Positions 8,046-18,334 are shown, numbered from the stretch's first letter. The stretch is DNA of 64,000 bases from JALORV01 sp963703945 (GCA_963703945.1 CAVPGM010000015.1:40794-104793); one strand, 5' to 3'. Notes: a model not told the origin generated them from the sequence alone. A program made the numbers and translations.

Positions 8046-9981
8046 ATGTTCGAATCGATCCGCTCTCATCGTCGCTGGCTGATGGTCTTCATGCTGGTGC
8101 TGATCTTCCCGTCGTTCGTCTTCTTCGGCATCCAGGGATACAACCGGTTCATGGAAAGCGAGGGGGCACTGGCGCAGGTCGGTGGGGTCCCCATCACTCA
8201 GCGCGATTTCGACATCGCACAGCGCGACCGCGCCGAGCGCCTGAAAGCGCAGTTCGGTGCGAACTTCGATCCCAAGGTGCTCGACACGCCGGAAGGTCGG
8301 GCTTCGGTCCTCGACGGCCTGGTGATCGACCGGGCGCTGACGCGCGAAGTCGAGGCGAGCAACCTGATCGTCACGAATGACAAGCTGCGCGAGGTGATTG
8401 CGAGCATTCCCGCCTTCCAGGAGGACAACAAGTTCAGTCTCGAGCGCTATCGAACCTACCTGACGGCGCAGGGACAGACCGAGCAGCAGTTCGAGGAACG
8501 CGTTCGCTCCGACCTGCGCAAGCAGATGCTGGTGCAGGCCGTGCTCGAATCGGCCATCGTGCCCGCCGGAGCGGCCGAGCAGCTCGAGCGCGTCCTGCTG
8601 GAGCAGCGCGAGGTGAGGATGCTGGCGATCCGCGCCGACGCGTTCCTGTCCAAGGTGACAGTCAGCGACGCCCAGGTCGCGGAGTTCTACGAGAAGCACC
8701 AAAGGGATTTCGAGACGCCGGAGAACATCAAGGTTGAGTACGTTGTCCTGAGCGCAGAGACGATCGCCGGCAAGTCCGCCGTGGCCGAAGCCGACGTCAA
8801 GTCTTACTACGAGCAGAACAAGGGCCGCTACGGCGTCGAGGAGCAGCGCCGCGCGAGCCACATCCTGATCACGCCGGAAAATGGTGACAAGGCGGCTGCA
8901 CGGGCGAAGGCCGAGGGCATCCTTGCCGCGGTCAAGGCGAAGCCGGACGATTTCGCGAAGCTCGCGACGCGAGCAGTCCAAGGATCCGGGCTCCGCGGCA
9001 CAGGGTGGTGATCTCGGGTTCTTCGGCAAGGGCATGATGGTGAAGCCGTTCGAGGACACCGCGTTCAAGCTCAAGGTGGGCGAGACCAGCGAGGTCGTCG
9101 AGACCGACTTCGGCTACCACATCATCCGCGTGACCGAGATCAAGCCCGCGCAGGCCAAGCCGCTCGAAGAGGTGCGGGCCGAGATCGAGCGTGAGCTGCG
9201 CACGCAGCAGGGCCAGAAGCGTTATGCGGAAGCAGCCGACCAGTTCACCAATCTCGTGTACGAGCAGGCCGACTCCCTCAAGCCGGCTGCCGACAAGCTC
9301 GGACTCAAGATCGAGACCCGGGACCAGGTGACGCGCTCGGGCGTGCCGGCCGCAGCGGGCGAAGTGCAGGTGTTCCAGCCGAAGGTGATCGAAGCGCTGT
9401 TCACTGATGACGCGCTGAAGAACCGGCGTAACACGCAGGCGATCGAGATCGCACCCAACACGCTGGTAGCCGCTCGCGTTGTCGACTACCACGCGGCCGC
9501 GGTGCGTCCGCTCGACGAAGTCAAGGCGGCGATCCGCCAGCGACTGGAGCGGGAAGAAGCCGCACGCCTTGCGCGCAAGGCCGGCGAGGAGCGTGTCGCC
9601 GAACTGCTCAAGCAACCATCCGAGGCAGGCTTCTCGCCGCCGGTGACCGTTTCCCGGCGGGCTCCGCAAGGCGTTCCTCCGAGCCTGCTCGGCGAAATCC
9701 TGCGCACGCGGGCCGACAAGTTGCCCACCTACGTCGGCGCCGATGTCGAGGGCGCCGGCTACCTGATCGCCCAGGTGCTTGCAGCAAAGGAGGGCGCGGC
9801 GCCGGACCCGGCTCAGCGCGACGCCGAGCGTCGTGCCATGGCACGGCAGAGCGCGGCGGCCGACGAGATCGCATTTGCCGAAGGCCTGCGCAGTCGCCAC
9901 AAGGCGAAGGTGCTGAAGCCCGAATACCAGCGCCCGGTGGCGAACACTGCCGCAGCTGAAACGAAGCCGGAGACGAAGTAG
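8046..9981 (+). CDS. ppiD: Periplasmic folding chaperone PpiD (SurA-N/parvulin), one apparent +1 frameshift
   Basis: Inner-membrane-anchored chaperone that works near the Sec translocon on exported proteins. A short basic N-terminus (MFESIRSHRRW) leads into one transmembrane helix (LMVFMLVLIFPSFVFFGI, residues 12-29). A SurA-N-like domain follows, then a parvulin domain (RRASHILITPENGDKAAARA). The frame breaks near base 8967: removing one A gives KLAREQSKDPGSAAQGGDLG and a continuous product of about 644 residues, normal for PpiD. It sits behind hupB and the tRNAs, as in related genomes. The break is probably a sequence error, since both halves keep family sequence to the joint. Confidence 0.9.
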
Positions 9982-9985
9982 AAGG

Positions 9986-11044
9986 TTAGCCCGCGAGTTC
10001 GCGCGCTGCCGCTACGTACTCGGCGACGTCGTCCGAATCGATGGCGACCCGGCGCGCATCCGCGACCCGCCTGAAGTTGCGCGCGATCGACCGCTGATAG
10101 GCCGGGTCGTAGTGCTGCGAGAGCAGCTGCTCGACCAGGCTGTCCCACTCGCCGGCCTGCGCCATCGCCTTCCAGCCGGTCACGCGCTCGTGACCGTGCA
10201 GCACGACCAGGCAGTCGAGCTGCGACATCAACGTGGCGATGTCTCCCTCGAAGTGTGCGTACTCGTCGCGCAGCAGACGAACCCGTGCCGGCAGCGGAAC
10301 GTCGAGCCGCACGCATTCCGATTCGCGCATGCGGGCGAGCAGGGCGTCCGGCACGCGCAGGTTGCCCACCTTGCGGCTTTCGGATTCGATGAACACCGGT
10401 CGCTCCGCATCGAATCGTCGCAGCGCGTCCCACAGGAGCGTCTCGAAGTATTTCTGCCCCGGCTGCGTTTCCAGCGGCAATCCACCGAGCACCGAACCGC
10501 GGTGGCGAGCCATCGACTCCAGGTCCAGCACCTGCGCACCGACCATCGTGAGTTGCTGCAGCAAACGGCTCTTGCCGCTGCCGGTCGTCCCGCAGATCAC
10601 GCGGAAAGTGAACGAGGCCGGCAGCGACTCGACCTCGGCCATCACTGCCCGGCGGTACGCGCGATAACCGCCTTCGAGCTGGCGCGCGCGCCATCCGACG
10701 CGGGCAAGAATATGCGTCATCGCGCCGCTGCGCTGTCCGCCGCGCCAGCAGTACACGAGCGGCGACCAGTCGCGCGGCATCTCCGCGAACCGGTCCTCGA
10801 GATGCCGTGCGATGTTGCGCGCGACCATCGCGGCTCCGCGCCGGCGCGCCTCGAAGGAGGACTGCTGGCGGTCGAGCGTTCCGACTTCGGACCGCTGGGC
10901 ATCTGTCAGCACCGGGCAGCTGATGGCCCGCGGAATGTGGTCTTCGGCGTACTCGGATTCGCTGCGGACATCGACAATGGTGTCGAACTCGTCGAGATCG
11001 CGCAGCGCATCGGGCGCAGACACGACGCCATGCTCACGCTTCAT
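9986..11044 (-). CDS. mnmH: tRNA 2-selenouridine/geranyl-2-thiouridine synthase
   Basis: Replaces sulfur by selenium in the wobble 2-thiouridine of tRNA-Lys, -Glu and -Gln through a geranylated intermediate. The 352-residue protein has an N-terminal rhodanese domain (TIVDVRSESEYAEDHIPRA) with the reactive Cys in VYCWRGGQRSG near residue 98. A P-loop domain with GTTGSGKSRLLQQL follows near residue 150. Its ATG overlaps the stop of the tesA gene (ATGA), so the two are co-transcribed. In E. coli the orthologue (ybbB/selU) lies in the same neighbourhood as tesA and ybbA. No selenophosphate synthase is visible in this window. Confidence 0.94.
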   Translation of the reverse strand: MKREHGVVSAPDALRDLDEFDTIVDVRSESEYAEDHIPRAISCPVLTDAQRSEVGTLDRQQSSFEARRRGAAMVARNIARHLEDRFAEMPRDWSPLVYCWRGGQRSGAMTHILARVGWRARQLEGGYRAYRRAVMAEVESLPASFTFRVICGTTGSGKSRLLQQLTMVGAQVLDLESMARHRGSVLGGLPLETQPGQKYFETLLWDALRRFDAERPVFIESESRKVGNLRVPDALLARMRESECVRLDVPLPARVRLLRDEYAHFEGDIATLMSQLDCLVVLHGHERVTGWKAMAQAGEWDSLVEQLLSQHYDPAYQRSIARNFRRVADARRVAIDSDDVAEYVAAARELAG

Positions 11045-11757
11045 CGCGATGAAACTGCCTTGCCGGCAAGCAGCGGACGCAACTCGCGCCAGACGTTGTC
11101 GAGCATCCGGGCCTGCGCTGCCTCGTTGGGGTGGATGCGGTCGGGCTGGAAGTAGTCGAGCGATTCGGCGAACCCGTCGAGCAGAAACGGCGCAAGCGGG
11201 ATCCGCAGATCCTTCGCGACTGCACCGAAGGTCGCGGCAAACCGCTCCGAGTAATCGCGACCGTAATTGGGCGGTACCCGCACACCGACCAGCAGTACGG
11301 TGGCGCCGGCTGACTGGCTCGCCCGCACCATCGCGGTCAGGTTCTCGCGCATGGCCGCGAGCGGCAGGCCGCGCAGTCCGTCGTTCGCGCCGAGTTCGAT
11401 GATGACGATGCGCGGTCGCTGCTGCTGCAGCAACGACGGCAGTCGCGTCCGGCCGCCGCTGGTGGTCTCACCGCTGATACTGGAGTTTGCGACCGTATAA
11501 TCCAACCCGCTGCCGCGAAGGCGTTCGGCGAGCAACTGCACCCAGCCGGTGCCGCGTGACAGTCCGTATTCCGCCGAAAGGCTGTCCCCCACGACAAGGA
11601 TCACCGGGCGCGCGTTTGAGCTGCCCGGGGCGGGTTGCGCGGCCGCGCTGGCTGGACCGGTCGTTGCAATCGTCAGCGCAACGCCCGCGCTCAGGCAGGC
11701 ATTCAGGCAGGCACGAAGGAAGGTTCTGCGCGTGGCGGACGAGCCGTTGACGAACAT
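11041..11757 (-). CDS. tesA: Periplasmic SGNH/GDSL acyl-CoA thioesterase/arylesterase
   Basis: Secreted esterase/thioesterase of the TesA family (238 residues). An N-terminal export signal includes RRTFLRACLNACLSAG and a cleavage-like ASAAAQ. Catalytic blocks are VVGDSLSAEYGLSRG (nucleophile Ser), SISGETTSGG, IELGANDGLRG and the C-terminal DRIHPNEAAQ (Asp-His). The start (ATG, MFVNGSSATRR) overlaps the divergent ybbA start by 26 bases, tight for two divergent transcripts; no better in-frame start is apparent. Its stop overlaps the start of mnmH. The divergent tesA/ybbA pair is conserved from E. coli. Confidence 0.88.
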   Translation of the reverse strand: MFVNGSSATRRTFLRACLNACLSAGVALTIATTGPASAAAQPAPGSSNARPVILVVGDSLSAEYGLSRGTGWVQLLAERLRGSGLDYTVANSSISGETTSGGRTRLPSLLQQQRPRIVIIELGANDGLRGLPLAAMRENLTAMVRASQSAGATVLLVGVRVPPNYGRDYSERFAATFGAVAKDLRIPLAPFLLDGFAESLDYFQPDRIHPNEAAQARMLDNVWRELRPLLAGKAVSSR

Positions 11758-12433
11758 TGCGGTGGAGGCGCAAGGCCTCGGGAAGATCGTGCAGGACGCC
11801 ACGGGCAGCCTGACGATACTCGATGATATCAATCTCGCAGTCTTCACCGGAGAAACGGTCGCGATCGTCGGCGCGTCGGGCTCCGGCAAGTCAACCTTGC
11901 TGGGACTGCTGGCAGGGCTCGATGTTCCGAGCGCGGGCCGCGTACGCATCTTTGGCGCCGACATGTTCGGTCTCGACGAGGACGGACGCGCGGCACTGCG
12001 GGCGCGGCAGGTCGGCTTCGTCTTCCAGTCGTTCCAGTTGCTGCCGCACCTGACGGCGCTCGAAAACGTCATGTTGCCGCTGGAACTCGTCGGCCGGTCG
12101 CCAGACGGTGCAGAGCCGATCGCCGCAGCCACCGCGCTGCTCGGACGCGTCGGCCTGAGCGAACGACTGTCGCACTATCCGAAGTATCTCAGCGGCGGAG
12201 AGCAGCAGCGCGTGGCACTCGCGCGTGCGTTCGTGCTGCGACCGCCGCTGCTGCTCGCCGACGAGCCGACCGGCAGCCTCGATGCACGCACCGGCGAAGC
12301 CGTGATCGACCTCATGTTCGAGCTGAACCGCGAGCGCGGCTCAACCCTGCTGCTGGTCACCCACGACGCCGAGATCGCCAGCCGGTGCAGTCGCAGGATC
12401 GAACTCGCCGCCGGCCGCATCGTCACGCACTGA
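11732..12433 (+). CDS. ybbA: ABC transporter ATP-binding protein YbbA
   Basis: LolD/MacB-type ATPase of 233 residues. Walker A is VGASGSGKSTLLG near residue 45, the signature is LSGGEQQRVALARAF near 150, and Walker B is LLLADEPTGSLD near 175. Start GTG at 11732, with AAGGAAGG eight bases upstream; longer upstream ORF sequence is antisense to tesA and is discarded. In E. coli ybbA is followed by the large permease ybbP. Here the next thing is a repeat element and then a gene on the opposite strand, so the partner permease is missing from the neighbourhood. The stop codon TGA overlaps the first two bases of the repeat. Confidence 0.92.
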   Translation: MADEPLTNIAVEAQGLGKIVQDATGSLTILDDINLAVFTGETVAIVGASGSGKSTLLGLLAGLDVPSAGRVRIFGADMFGLDEDGRAALRARQVGFVFQSFQLLPHLTALENVMLPLELVGRSPDGAEPIAAATALLGRVGLSERLSHYPKYLSGGEQQRVALARAFVLRPPLLLADEPTGSLDARTGEAVIDLMFELNRERGSTLLLVTHDAEIASRCSRRIELAAGRIVTH

Positions 12434-12702
12434 ACCTATCTCAGAGTCCTCGGTGGTCGCGGCGGGGTCGCATGGGGTGCAGGGCTAGGCGCGGCGAGGG
12501 GACCATTGCTTACTGCAAGGACCCGAGCCGCAACAACGCCGTGCGCCCCATGCGACCCCGCCCCGCAGGGTTGCCAAGATGAGCGGGCGTCTGCGGCGTT
12601 GGCCGGCTCGGCCGTAGGCTCGGCTACTGTCCTTCGCCAGCCGCCTTGCATCCGCCCGCTTCTCTTGGCAACGCGATCCATCGGGGACTCTGAGATAGGT
12701 TC
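12432..12702. mobile_element. MITE-like element, copy 1
   Basis: A 271-bp unit bounded by 18-bp inverted repeats GAACCTATCTCAGAGTCC and GGACTCTGAGATAGGTTC. Further nested inverted repeats lie inside: GGCGGGGTCGCATGGGG against CCCCATGCGACCCCGCC, and GTTGCCAAGA..GCGGGCG against CGCCCGC..TCTTGGCAAC. A second, diverged copy lies at 40234-40512. No transposase is encoded. The left end overlaps the ybbA stop codon; the right 79 bp encode the last ~26 residues and the stop of the NAD(P)HX repair gene. No clear target-site duplication is visible for this copy. Confidence 0.8.
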
Positions 12703-14155
12703 TCACCGGCGCGCAGCGAACGGAGCACGTCCACCGCGCGTGCGGCCAGTTCGCCCGCGACCAGGCCGATGTCGCCCGCGCCCTCGGCGGCGCGGCCGTG
12801 CAGCCACACTGCGGCCTGCGTCGAGGTCCAGGCGTCGTAACCCTGTGCGAGCAGCGCAGCCAGCATGCCCGTCAGCACGTCGCCGGTTCCCGCGGTCGCG
12901 AGTGCCGGCGAGCCGGTGGGGTTGATCGCATAGCACCCGTCATTTCGTGCAATCACGGTGCCCGCTCCCTTGAGCAGTGCAAGGCAATTGAAGTGGTCGG
13001 CCAGACGAAGTGCGGCGCCGACCCGGTCGCGCTGCACCTGATCCGCGCCGATGCCGAGCATTCGGGCGGCTTCGAGCGGATGCGGCGTCAAGACGGTCGG
13101 CGATCGCCGTGCAGCCACGAGCCCGTGCAGTTGCGGTCGCAGCGCGAGGAGGTTCAATGCATCGGCATCGAGGACCAGTCCGATGTCCCGGTGCAGTGCA
13201 GCCACGAGATGGGATTCGGCACCGGCGTCGACGCCCATGCCGCAGCCGACCGCGAGCACATCGAGTGCGTCGAGACTCGCGGAATCGCGGAACATCAGCT
13301 CCGGCTGCAGCGGATCGACCCGCAGTTCGGGAGCGCCGATCGCATGCACGTAGACGCGGCCTGCGCCGAGCCGCAGCGCCGCGCGCGCGGCGAGCAGCGC
13401 TGCGCCGACCATGCCCGCTCCTCCTCCGACGATGGCGACATTGCCGTACGTTCCCTTGTGGCTGTCATGCGGGCGCGGTTGCAGCAGCACCGGAGAAATC
13501 ATCGACGTCGATCAGGTGGCCGGGCGCGGCAACCTGCTCGACGCCGATCGACTCGACATGCACTGAGCCCGCGGCGTCCCGTCCCTGGGCCGTATGCAGC
13601 CCGGGCTTGTCGCCGATGAAGGTGATGGTGGAGGCCGCGCGCACACCGGACACGCCGCCGACCCATGCGCCGCTGTCGGCATCGAGTCCGCTCGGAATAT
13701 CGACGGCATACACATGTCGGTGACGGTTGATCCAGCCGGCGGCGTCCAGATACGCCCCTGCCAGTGGCCGCGTGAGGCCGATGCCGAACAGCGGCGTCGA
13801 CCACTACATCAACGCCCAGGTCGGGCAGGTGATGCAGGGTCTTCCCGCCCGCCGCGGACCAGCGGTCGCAAGCAGCATTCGCATCCGTCGTCGACGGGTG
13901 CTCGGTGCCCACGAGAATGCAGTCGACGTCATAGCCGAGCGAGCGCAGCTCACTGGCGACGACGAAACCGTCGCCCCCGTTGTTGCCGGGTCCGCAGACG
14001 ACGACGATGCGGGTCGAGCGTGGCTCGTGCCGCGCCGCGATCCACTGGGCCGCGGCCAGCCCCGCGCGTGCCATCAGTGTTCCGGCGGGAAGCGTCACCG
14101 CCGCCCTGCGCTCGATCGCTCGCAGTTCGTCGACGCGGAAAAGCGCCGTGCCCAT
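12624..14155 (-). CDS. nnr: Bifunctional NAD(P)H-hydrate epimerase/dehydratase, two apparent +1 frameshifts
   Basis: Repairs damaged NADHX/NADPHX. The N-terminal YjeF-N epimerase domain shows VVVCGPGNNGGDGFVVASEL and VYAVDIPSGLDADSG; the C-terminal ADP-dependent dehydratase domain shows DSHKGTYGNVAIVGG and GSPALATAGTGDVLTGMLAAL. The frame is interrupted near 13793 (one base removed restores VVDALFGIGLTRPLAG) and near 13491 (restores DDFSVLLQPRPHDSHKG), giving one fused protein of about 510 codons. The final ~26 residues (from ENLSQSPRW) are translated from the inverted-repeat element, which replaced the native 3' end. The start lies 9 bases after the dadA-like stop. Confidence 0.88.
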
Positions 14156-14163
14156 GATGCAGA

Positions 14164-15427
14164 CTAGGCGGGTGCGCCCGGCAGATACCTGTCGAGCGTC
14201 AAGCCCTCGAGATCGATTTCCGGCGTGCGCCCTGCCATCACGTCGGCAAGCAGATGGCCCGAACCGGCGGCCATGACCCAGCCGCTGGAGCCGTGGCCGA
14301 GGTTCAGGTAGAGATTGCTGCACGGTGTCCTGCCGATGACCGGTGGGCCGTCGGGCAGCATCGGGCGCGCTCCGACCCAGAACTTTCCCGTGCGGTAGCT
14401 CGCCGCATAGGGAAACCAGTCGTGCGCCACCTTCAGCAGCGTGCGCAACGGGCGTTCCCGCAGCGACATCGGTTGCGAGCCGACTTCGGCGGTGCCCGCC
14501 ACGCGAATTCGGTTGCCCATGCGCGTTATCGCCACCTTGTAGGTTTCATCCATCACGCTGATGAACGGTGCATGCTCGAATGCCGTTATCGAAGCCGTGA
14601 CCGAATACCCCTTGATCGCCATCATCGGCAAGCGTATTCCGATCGGCTCGAGCAGTCGCACGCTGTCGACACCGCCGGCCATCACGTAGCTGTCGGCCCG
14701 AACGGATCCAGCGGAGGTCGCGACGCCGGAAATGCGCCCCGGAGCTGCCTCGAACCCGCGGGCCTCGACGCCGAAGCGGAACTCCACGCCCTCGCGGATC
14801 GCAATGTCCTTCAGCTGGTGTGCAAAGTATGCGCAGTTGCCCGTCTCGTCATCCGGCAGATGCAGGCCACCGGCCAGCGGGGTGGCCGGATGCAGCGCAG
14901 ACTCGATGGCACGGCACTGCGCCGCGTCGAGCAGGGTATGCCGTATCCCGAGTTCGGTCAGCATCGATCGCGTCGTCGCCGATGCCTCGACGTCCTGCTG
15001 CGAACGGAACAGCTGCAGGTATCCGGTCGACTGCTCGAAGTCGAGCGCATGCAGCGTGGCGAGCGATCGCAGCTCGGCCAGGCTGTAGAAGGCGAGCCGC
15101 TGCATGCGTGCACGGTTGCGACGGTACCGCTCGGGATTGCACTCGCCGAGCCAGCGCCGCACCCAGCGCCACAGCGACGGGATCAGCGATGGCCGGAACA
15201 CGCACCGGCGATTCGGGCCGCAACAGGTACGAGAGCACCTTGCGCGGCATGCCGGGCGAGGCCCACGGTCCGACGTACCCGGGAGCCAGCACACCGGCAT
15301 TGGCGAAGCTGGCTTCCTGGGCGACGCCCGAGCGCCTCTCGAGCACGGTCACTTCGAAACCGGCGCGCCGCAGGAAATAGGCGGTGCAGACGCCGACGAT
15401 GCCGGCACCGACCACGACGACGCGCAT
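14164..15427 (-). CDS. FAD-dependent D-amino-acid dehydrogenase-like oxidoreductase, one apparent +1 frameshift
   Basis: DadA-family flavoprotein that would oxidatively deaminate D-amino acids or related imino acids at the inner membrane. The N-terminus MRVVVVGAGIVGVCTAYFLR is the dinucleotide-binding fold, followed by SFANAGVLAPGYVGPWASPG, typical of DadA. C-terminal signatures are VGARPMLPDGPPVIGRT and YLNLGHGSSGWVMAAGSG. Removing one base near 15200 joins SPVR to FRPSLIPSLWRWV, giving about 420 residues. It lies 60 bases behind dctM in an apparent operon dctP-dctQ-dctM-dadA-nnr, so its substrate may be what the TRAP transporter imports. The exact substrate is not known from sequence. Confidence 0.85.
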
Positions 15428-15486
15428 GCAGGATTCTTCTTCCGGATTCTGGCGGCGCGCATTGTAGCCGCGCGTGCGCCCGACGC

Positions 15487-16786
15487 TCAGAGCTTCATCT
15501 TCGAAGGCAGGAAGCTGACGAGGCCCGGGAACAGCCAGATCAGCAGGACTGCGACCATCATCATCACGAAATAGGGGAACGCGGCGACGCGCAATCGTGT
15601 TGATCTGCCGATTGGTCATGCCCTGCAGCACGAACAGGTTGAACCCGACCGGTGGAGTGACCTGCGCCATCTCCACCACGAGCACGATGAAGATGCCGAA
15701 CCACAGCAGGTCGATCCCGGCGGATTGCAGTGTCGGCAGCAGGACGGCCATCGTCAGCACCACCATCGAGATGCCGTCCAGGAAGCAGCCGAGCACGATG
15801 TAGAACAACATCAGCAGCAGGATCAAGCCGAAAGGTGTCAGCTGCAGCGCGCCGATCGTCTCGGCCAGCTGCCGCGGCAGCCCGATGAAGCCCATCGCCA
15901 GCGACAGGAAGGACGATCCAGCAAGGATCAGCGCGATCATGCAGTACAGCCGCGTGGCCGCCATCAGCGAGTCGCGAAAGGTCTGCCAGCCGAGCGTGCG
16001 CTGGGCCGCCGAAAGGACCAACGCACCCACCACGCCGAGCGCGGCGGCCTCGGTGGCGGTGGCGACGCCGAGATAGATCGATCCCAGCACCACCACGATC
16101 AGCAGCACGACCGGGATCAGGTGGCGCGACTCGTCGAGCTTCTGGCGGAAGTTGAGCCGGATGTCGGCCGGGGGAATGGCATCGCGGTTGCGCAGCGACC
16201 AGGCGATCGTGTAGCCCATGAAGAGCGTCGCCAGCATCAGGCCCGGGATGACGCCCGCGATGAACAGCTTGCCGATCGACACGTCGGCCGCGACTCCATA
16301 GACGATCATGATGATCGACGGCGGGATCAGCAGGCCGAGTGTGCCTGCCCCGGCGAGCGAGCCGATCGAGATGCGCTCGGGATAGCCGCGCTTTGCGAGT
16401 TCGGGCAGCGTGATCTTGCCGACGGTGGCGCAGGTGGCCGCCGACGATCCGGACACGGCGGCAAAGATCGTGCAGCCGATGATATTGGTGTGCAGCAGCC
16501 TTCCGGGCAGCCACTGCAGCCATGGCGCGAGGCCCCGGAACATGCCTTCGGACAGGCGCGTCTTCAGCAGGATCTCGCCCATCCAGATGAACAGCGGCAG
16601 CGCGGTCAGCGTCCAGCTCGACAACGAGCCCCACACCGTCAGCGCCAGTGCATCGCCGCCCGGACGGGTCGTGAATAGCTCCATCGCGAGCCACGCGACT
16701 CCGAGAACTGCGATGCCGATCCATACGCCGGCGCCGAGGATTGCGAACAGCGCGACGATCAGCAGCGCAGCGGTCAGGGTGCCCAT
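15487..16786 (-). CDS. dctM: TRAP transporter large permease DctM, one apparent +1 frameshift
   Basis: Large membrane subunit (about 432 residues, ~12 hydrophobic segments) of a tripartite ATP-independent periplasmic transporter, driven by a sodium or proton gradient. Family motifs seen are FAAVSGSSAATCATVGKITLPEL, YPERISIGSLAGAGTLGLLIPPSI and MAQVTPPVGFNLFVLQGMT. Near base 15587 an extra base shifts the last ~35 codons; removing it gives NTIARAAFPYFVMMMVAV and a stop at 15487. Only five bases separate it from dctQ upstream. Substrate is undefined by sequence. Confidence 0.9.
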
Positions 16787-16792
16787 CGCGGC

Positions 16793-17333
16793 CTATTCGA
16801 CGTTGGCGGTCTCGCCCGCCTGCGGCAGCAGCCTGCGGAAGCGCAGCGTGTAGACCAGTTGCTCGACAAATGCCAGCGCCAGGCCGGCCAGCCCGATCGC
16901 CATCGCCAGCTGCGGGATCCACAGTGGCGTCGCGTCGACGTTCTGCGAGATGTCATTGAACGAATACGAACCCCAGACGAGCCGTGCGGCAAACCAGGCG
17001 AAGTAGCAGGAAAGCAGTGTCGCGACGACCAGGCAGACGATCTCCATCCACCAGCGCGCACGGCCTTTCATCCGCTGCAGCACCAGCGTGACGCGGATAT
17101 GGTCGCCCTTGCGCAGCGCGTAGCCCATCGCAAGGAACGAACCGGCCGCCAGGCAGTAGCTCGCGTAGGCATCTGTGCCGGCCATCGAGTAGCCGAGCTC
17201 GCGCCCGACGATGTTGACCACCTCGACGGCCAGCGTGGCGAAGATGAACAGCGCCCCCAGGCCCCCTAGCAGGCCGAACAGCGGGTCGAGGAAGCGATGC
17301 GGGTCCGACTGCGGCGGAGGCGAAGGTCCCCAC
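16793..17333 (-). CDS. dctQ: TRAP transporter small permease DctQ, start obscured by an apparent +1 frameshift
   Basis: Small four-helix membrane subunit linking binding protein and DctM. The frame contains helices FLDPLFGLLGGLGALFIFA, AYASYCLAAGSFLAMGYAL, WWMEIVCLVVATLLSCYFAW and IPQLAMAIGLAGLALAFVEQ, and the family motif RKGDHIRVTLV. The first helix lies upstream of any ATG in frame. A GTG at 17333 becomes the start if one G of the following GGGG run is removed (GPSPPPQSDPHRFLDP), giving about 179 residues, the usual size. That GTG is 20 bases after the dctP stop. The start is therefore inferred. Confidence 0.82.
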
Positions 17334-17353
17334 TGGGGCGGGCCGGTGGCGGA

Positions 17354-18334
17354 CTACTTGCGGAACTGGCGTGATGATCGCCTGCCCGTCGGGTCCGGCC
17401 TTCGCCAGCCATTCGGTCAGCATCGTGTCGCCGAGTTTGGCCAGTTCGGCCTTGAAGGCCGCATTGGGCTCGTAGACCACCATCTTGTTCGCCTTCAGCG
17501 TGGCGAGCGATTCACCGGTGTACTCGCGCATGCGCTTCCAGCCGCGCTCCTCGGCGGTCTTGGCCGCGGCCAGCACGGCGTCCTGCGTTGCCTTGTCGAG
17601 CTTGTCGAATTCCTTCTGGTTGACGATCACCATGTTCTTCGGCAGCCACGCGTCCGCCGTCGCGAAGTGCGACAGGCTCTCCCACACCTTCGAGTCGACT
17701 CCGGTGGCGCCCGACGACATGAACGAATCGACCACGCCGGTGGCGAGCGCCTGCGACAGTTCGGCCGCCTGGATCGTCAGCGGCTGCGCGCCGACCATCG
17801 CCGCGATGCGCGTGGTCGCCGGGTTGTAGGCGCGCCATTTCAGGCCCTTCATGTCGGCCACTGAATTGAGCTGCTTCTTGGTGTAGATGCCCTGCGGCGG
17901 CCAGGCGACTGCGTACAGCATCTTGATGCCCTGCGCAGCGAGGATCTTCTCGACGACGGGGCGCTGCGCCTGCCACAGCTTCCACGAGGCATCGAATCCG
18001 GTGGCGACGAAAGGCACGGCATCGGCGCCGAATACCGGGTTCTCGTTTTCCAGCAGGCTCATCAGCACTTCGCCGATCTGCGCCTGGCCGCTCTGCACCG
18101 CGCGCTTGATCTCTGGCGCCTTGAACAGCGACGCCACCGGGATGCACGGTGATCGTCGAGCTTGCCCCCGGTGGCCTTGTCGACATCCGCGGCGAACTGC
18201 GTCAGGTTCTGCGTGTGCGGATTGCCGGCCGGGTATCCGGCCGGCAGGTCCCACTTGGTCTGGGCCGTGGCGGGCAATGCCGAGGCATAGCGCGGCTGCG
18301 GCGCGGTGCCAAGCAGCAGGAGTCGGCGCTTCAT
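17354..18334 (-). CDS. dctP: TRAP transporter substrate-binding protein DctP, several apparent +1 insertions
   Basis: Periplasmic solute receptor of the TRAP system. The N-terminal signal begins MKRRLLLLGTA and ends ASALPATAQ; three extra bases appear to sit inside it. The mature part shows TKWDLPAGYPAGNPHTQN, then ITVHPVASLFKAPEIKRAVQ once extra bases near 18156 and 18140 are removed. The core LYAVAWPPQGIYTKKQLNSV and GLKWRAYNPATTRIAAMVGA matches DctP proteins of the TAXI-unrelated P family. A last extra base near 17370 hides the true C-terminus QFRK. Total about 325 codons. The gene heads a minus-strand operon and diverges from the 5-oxoprolinase gene 106 bases away. Confidence 0.85.

Noticed and set aside
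12485..12706. Homologous small ORFs in both repeat copies (YLRVPDGSRCQ..)
   Set aside because: Similarity follows from the shared element DNA. They are very Arg-rich, lack ribosome sites, and differ in length between the copies.
13465..14155. Separate nnrE and nnrD genes
   Set aside because: Removing one base at the junction restores the normal linker DDFSVLLQPRPHDSHKG of the fused enzyme, so one bifunctional gene is the better reading.
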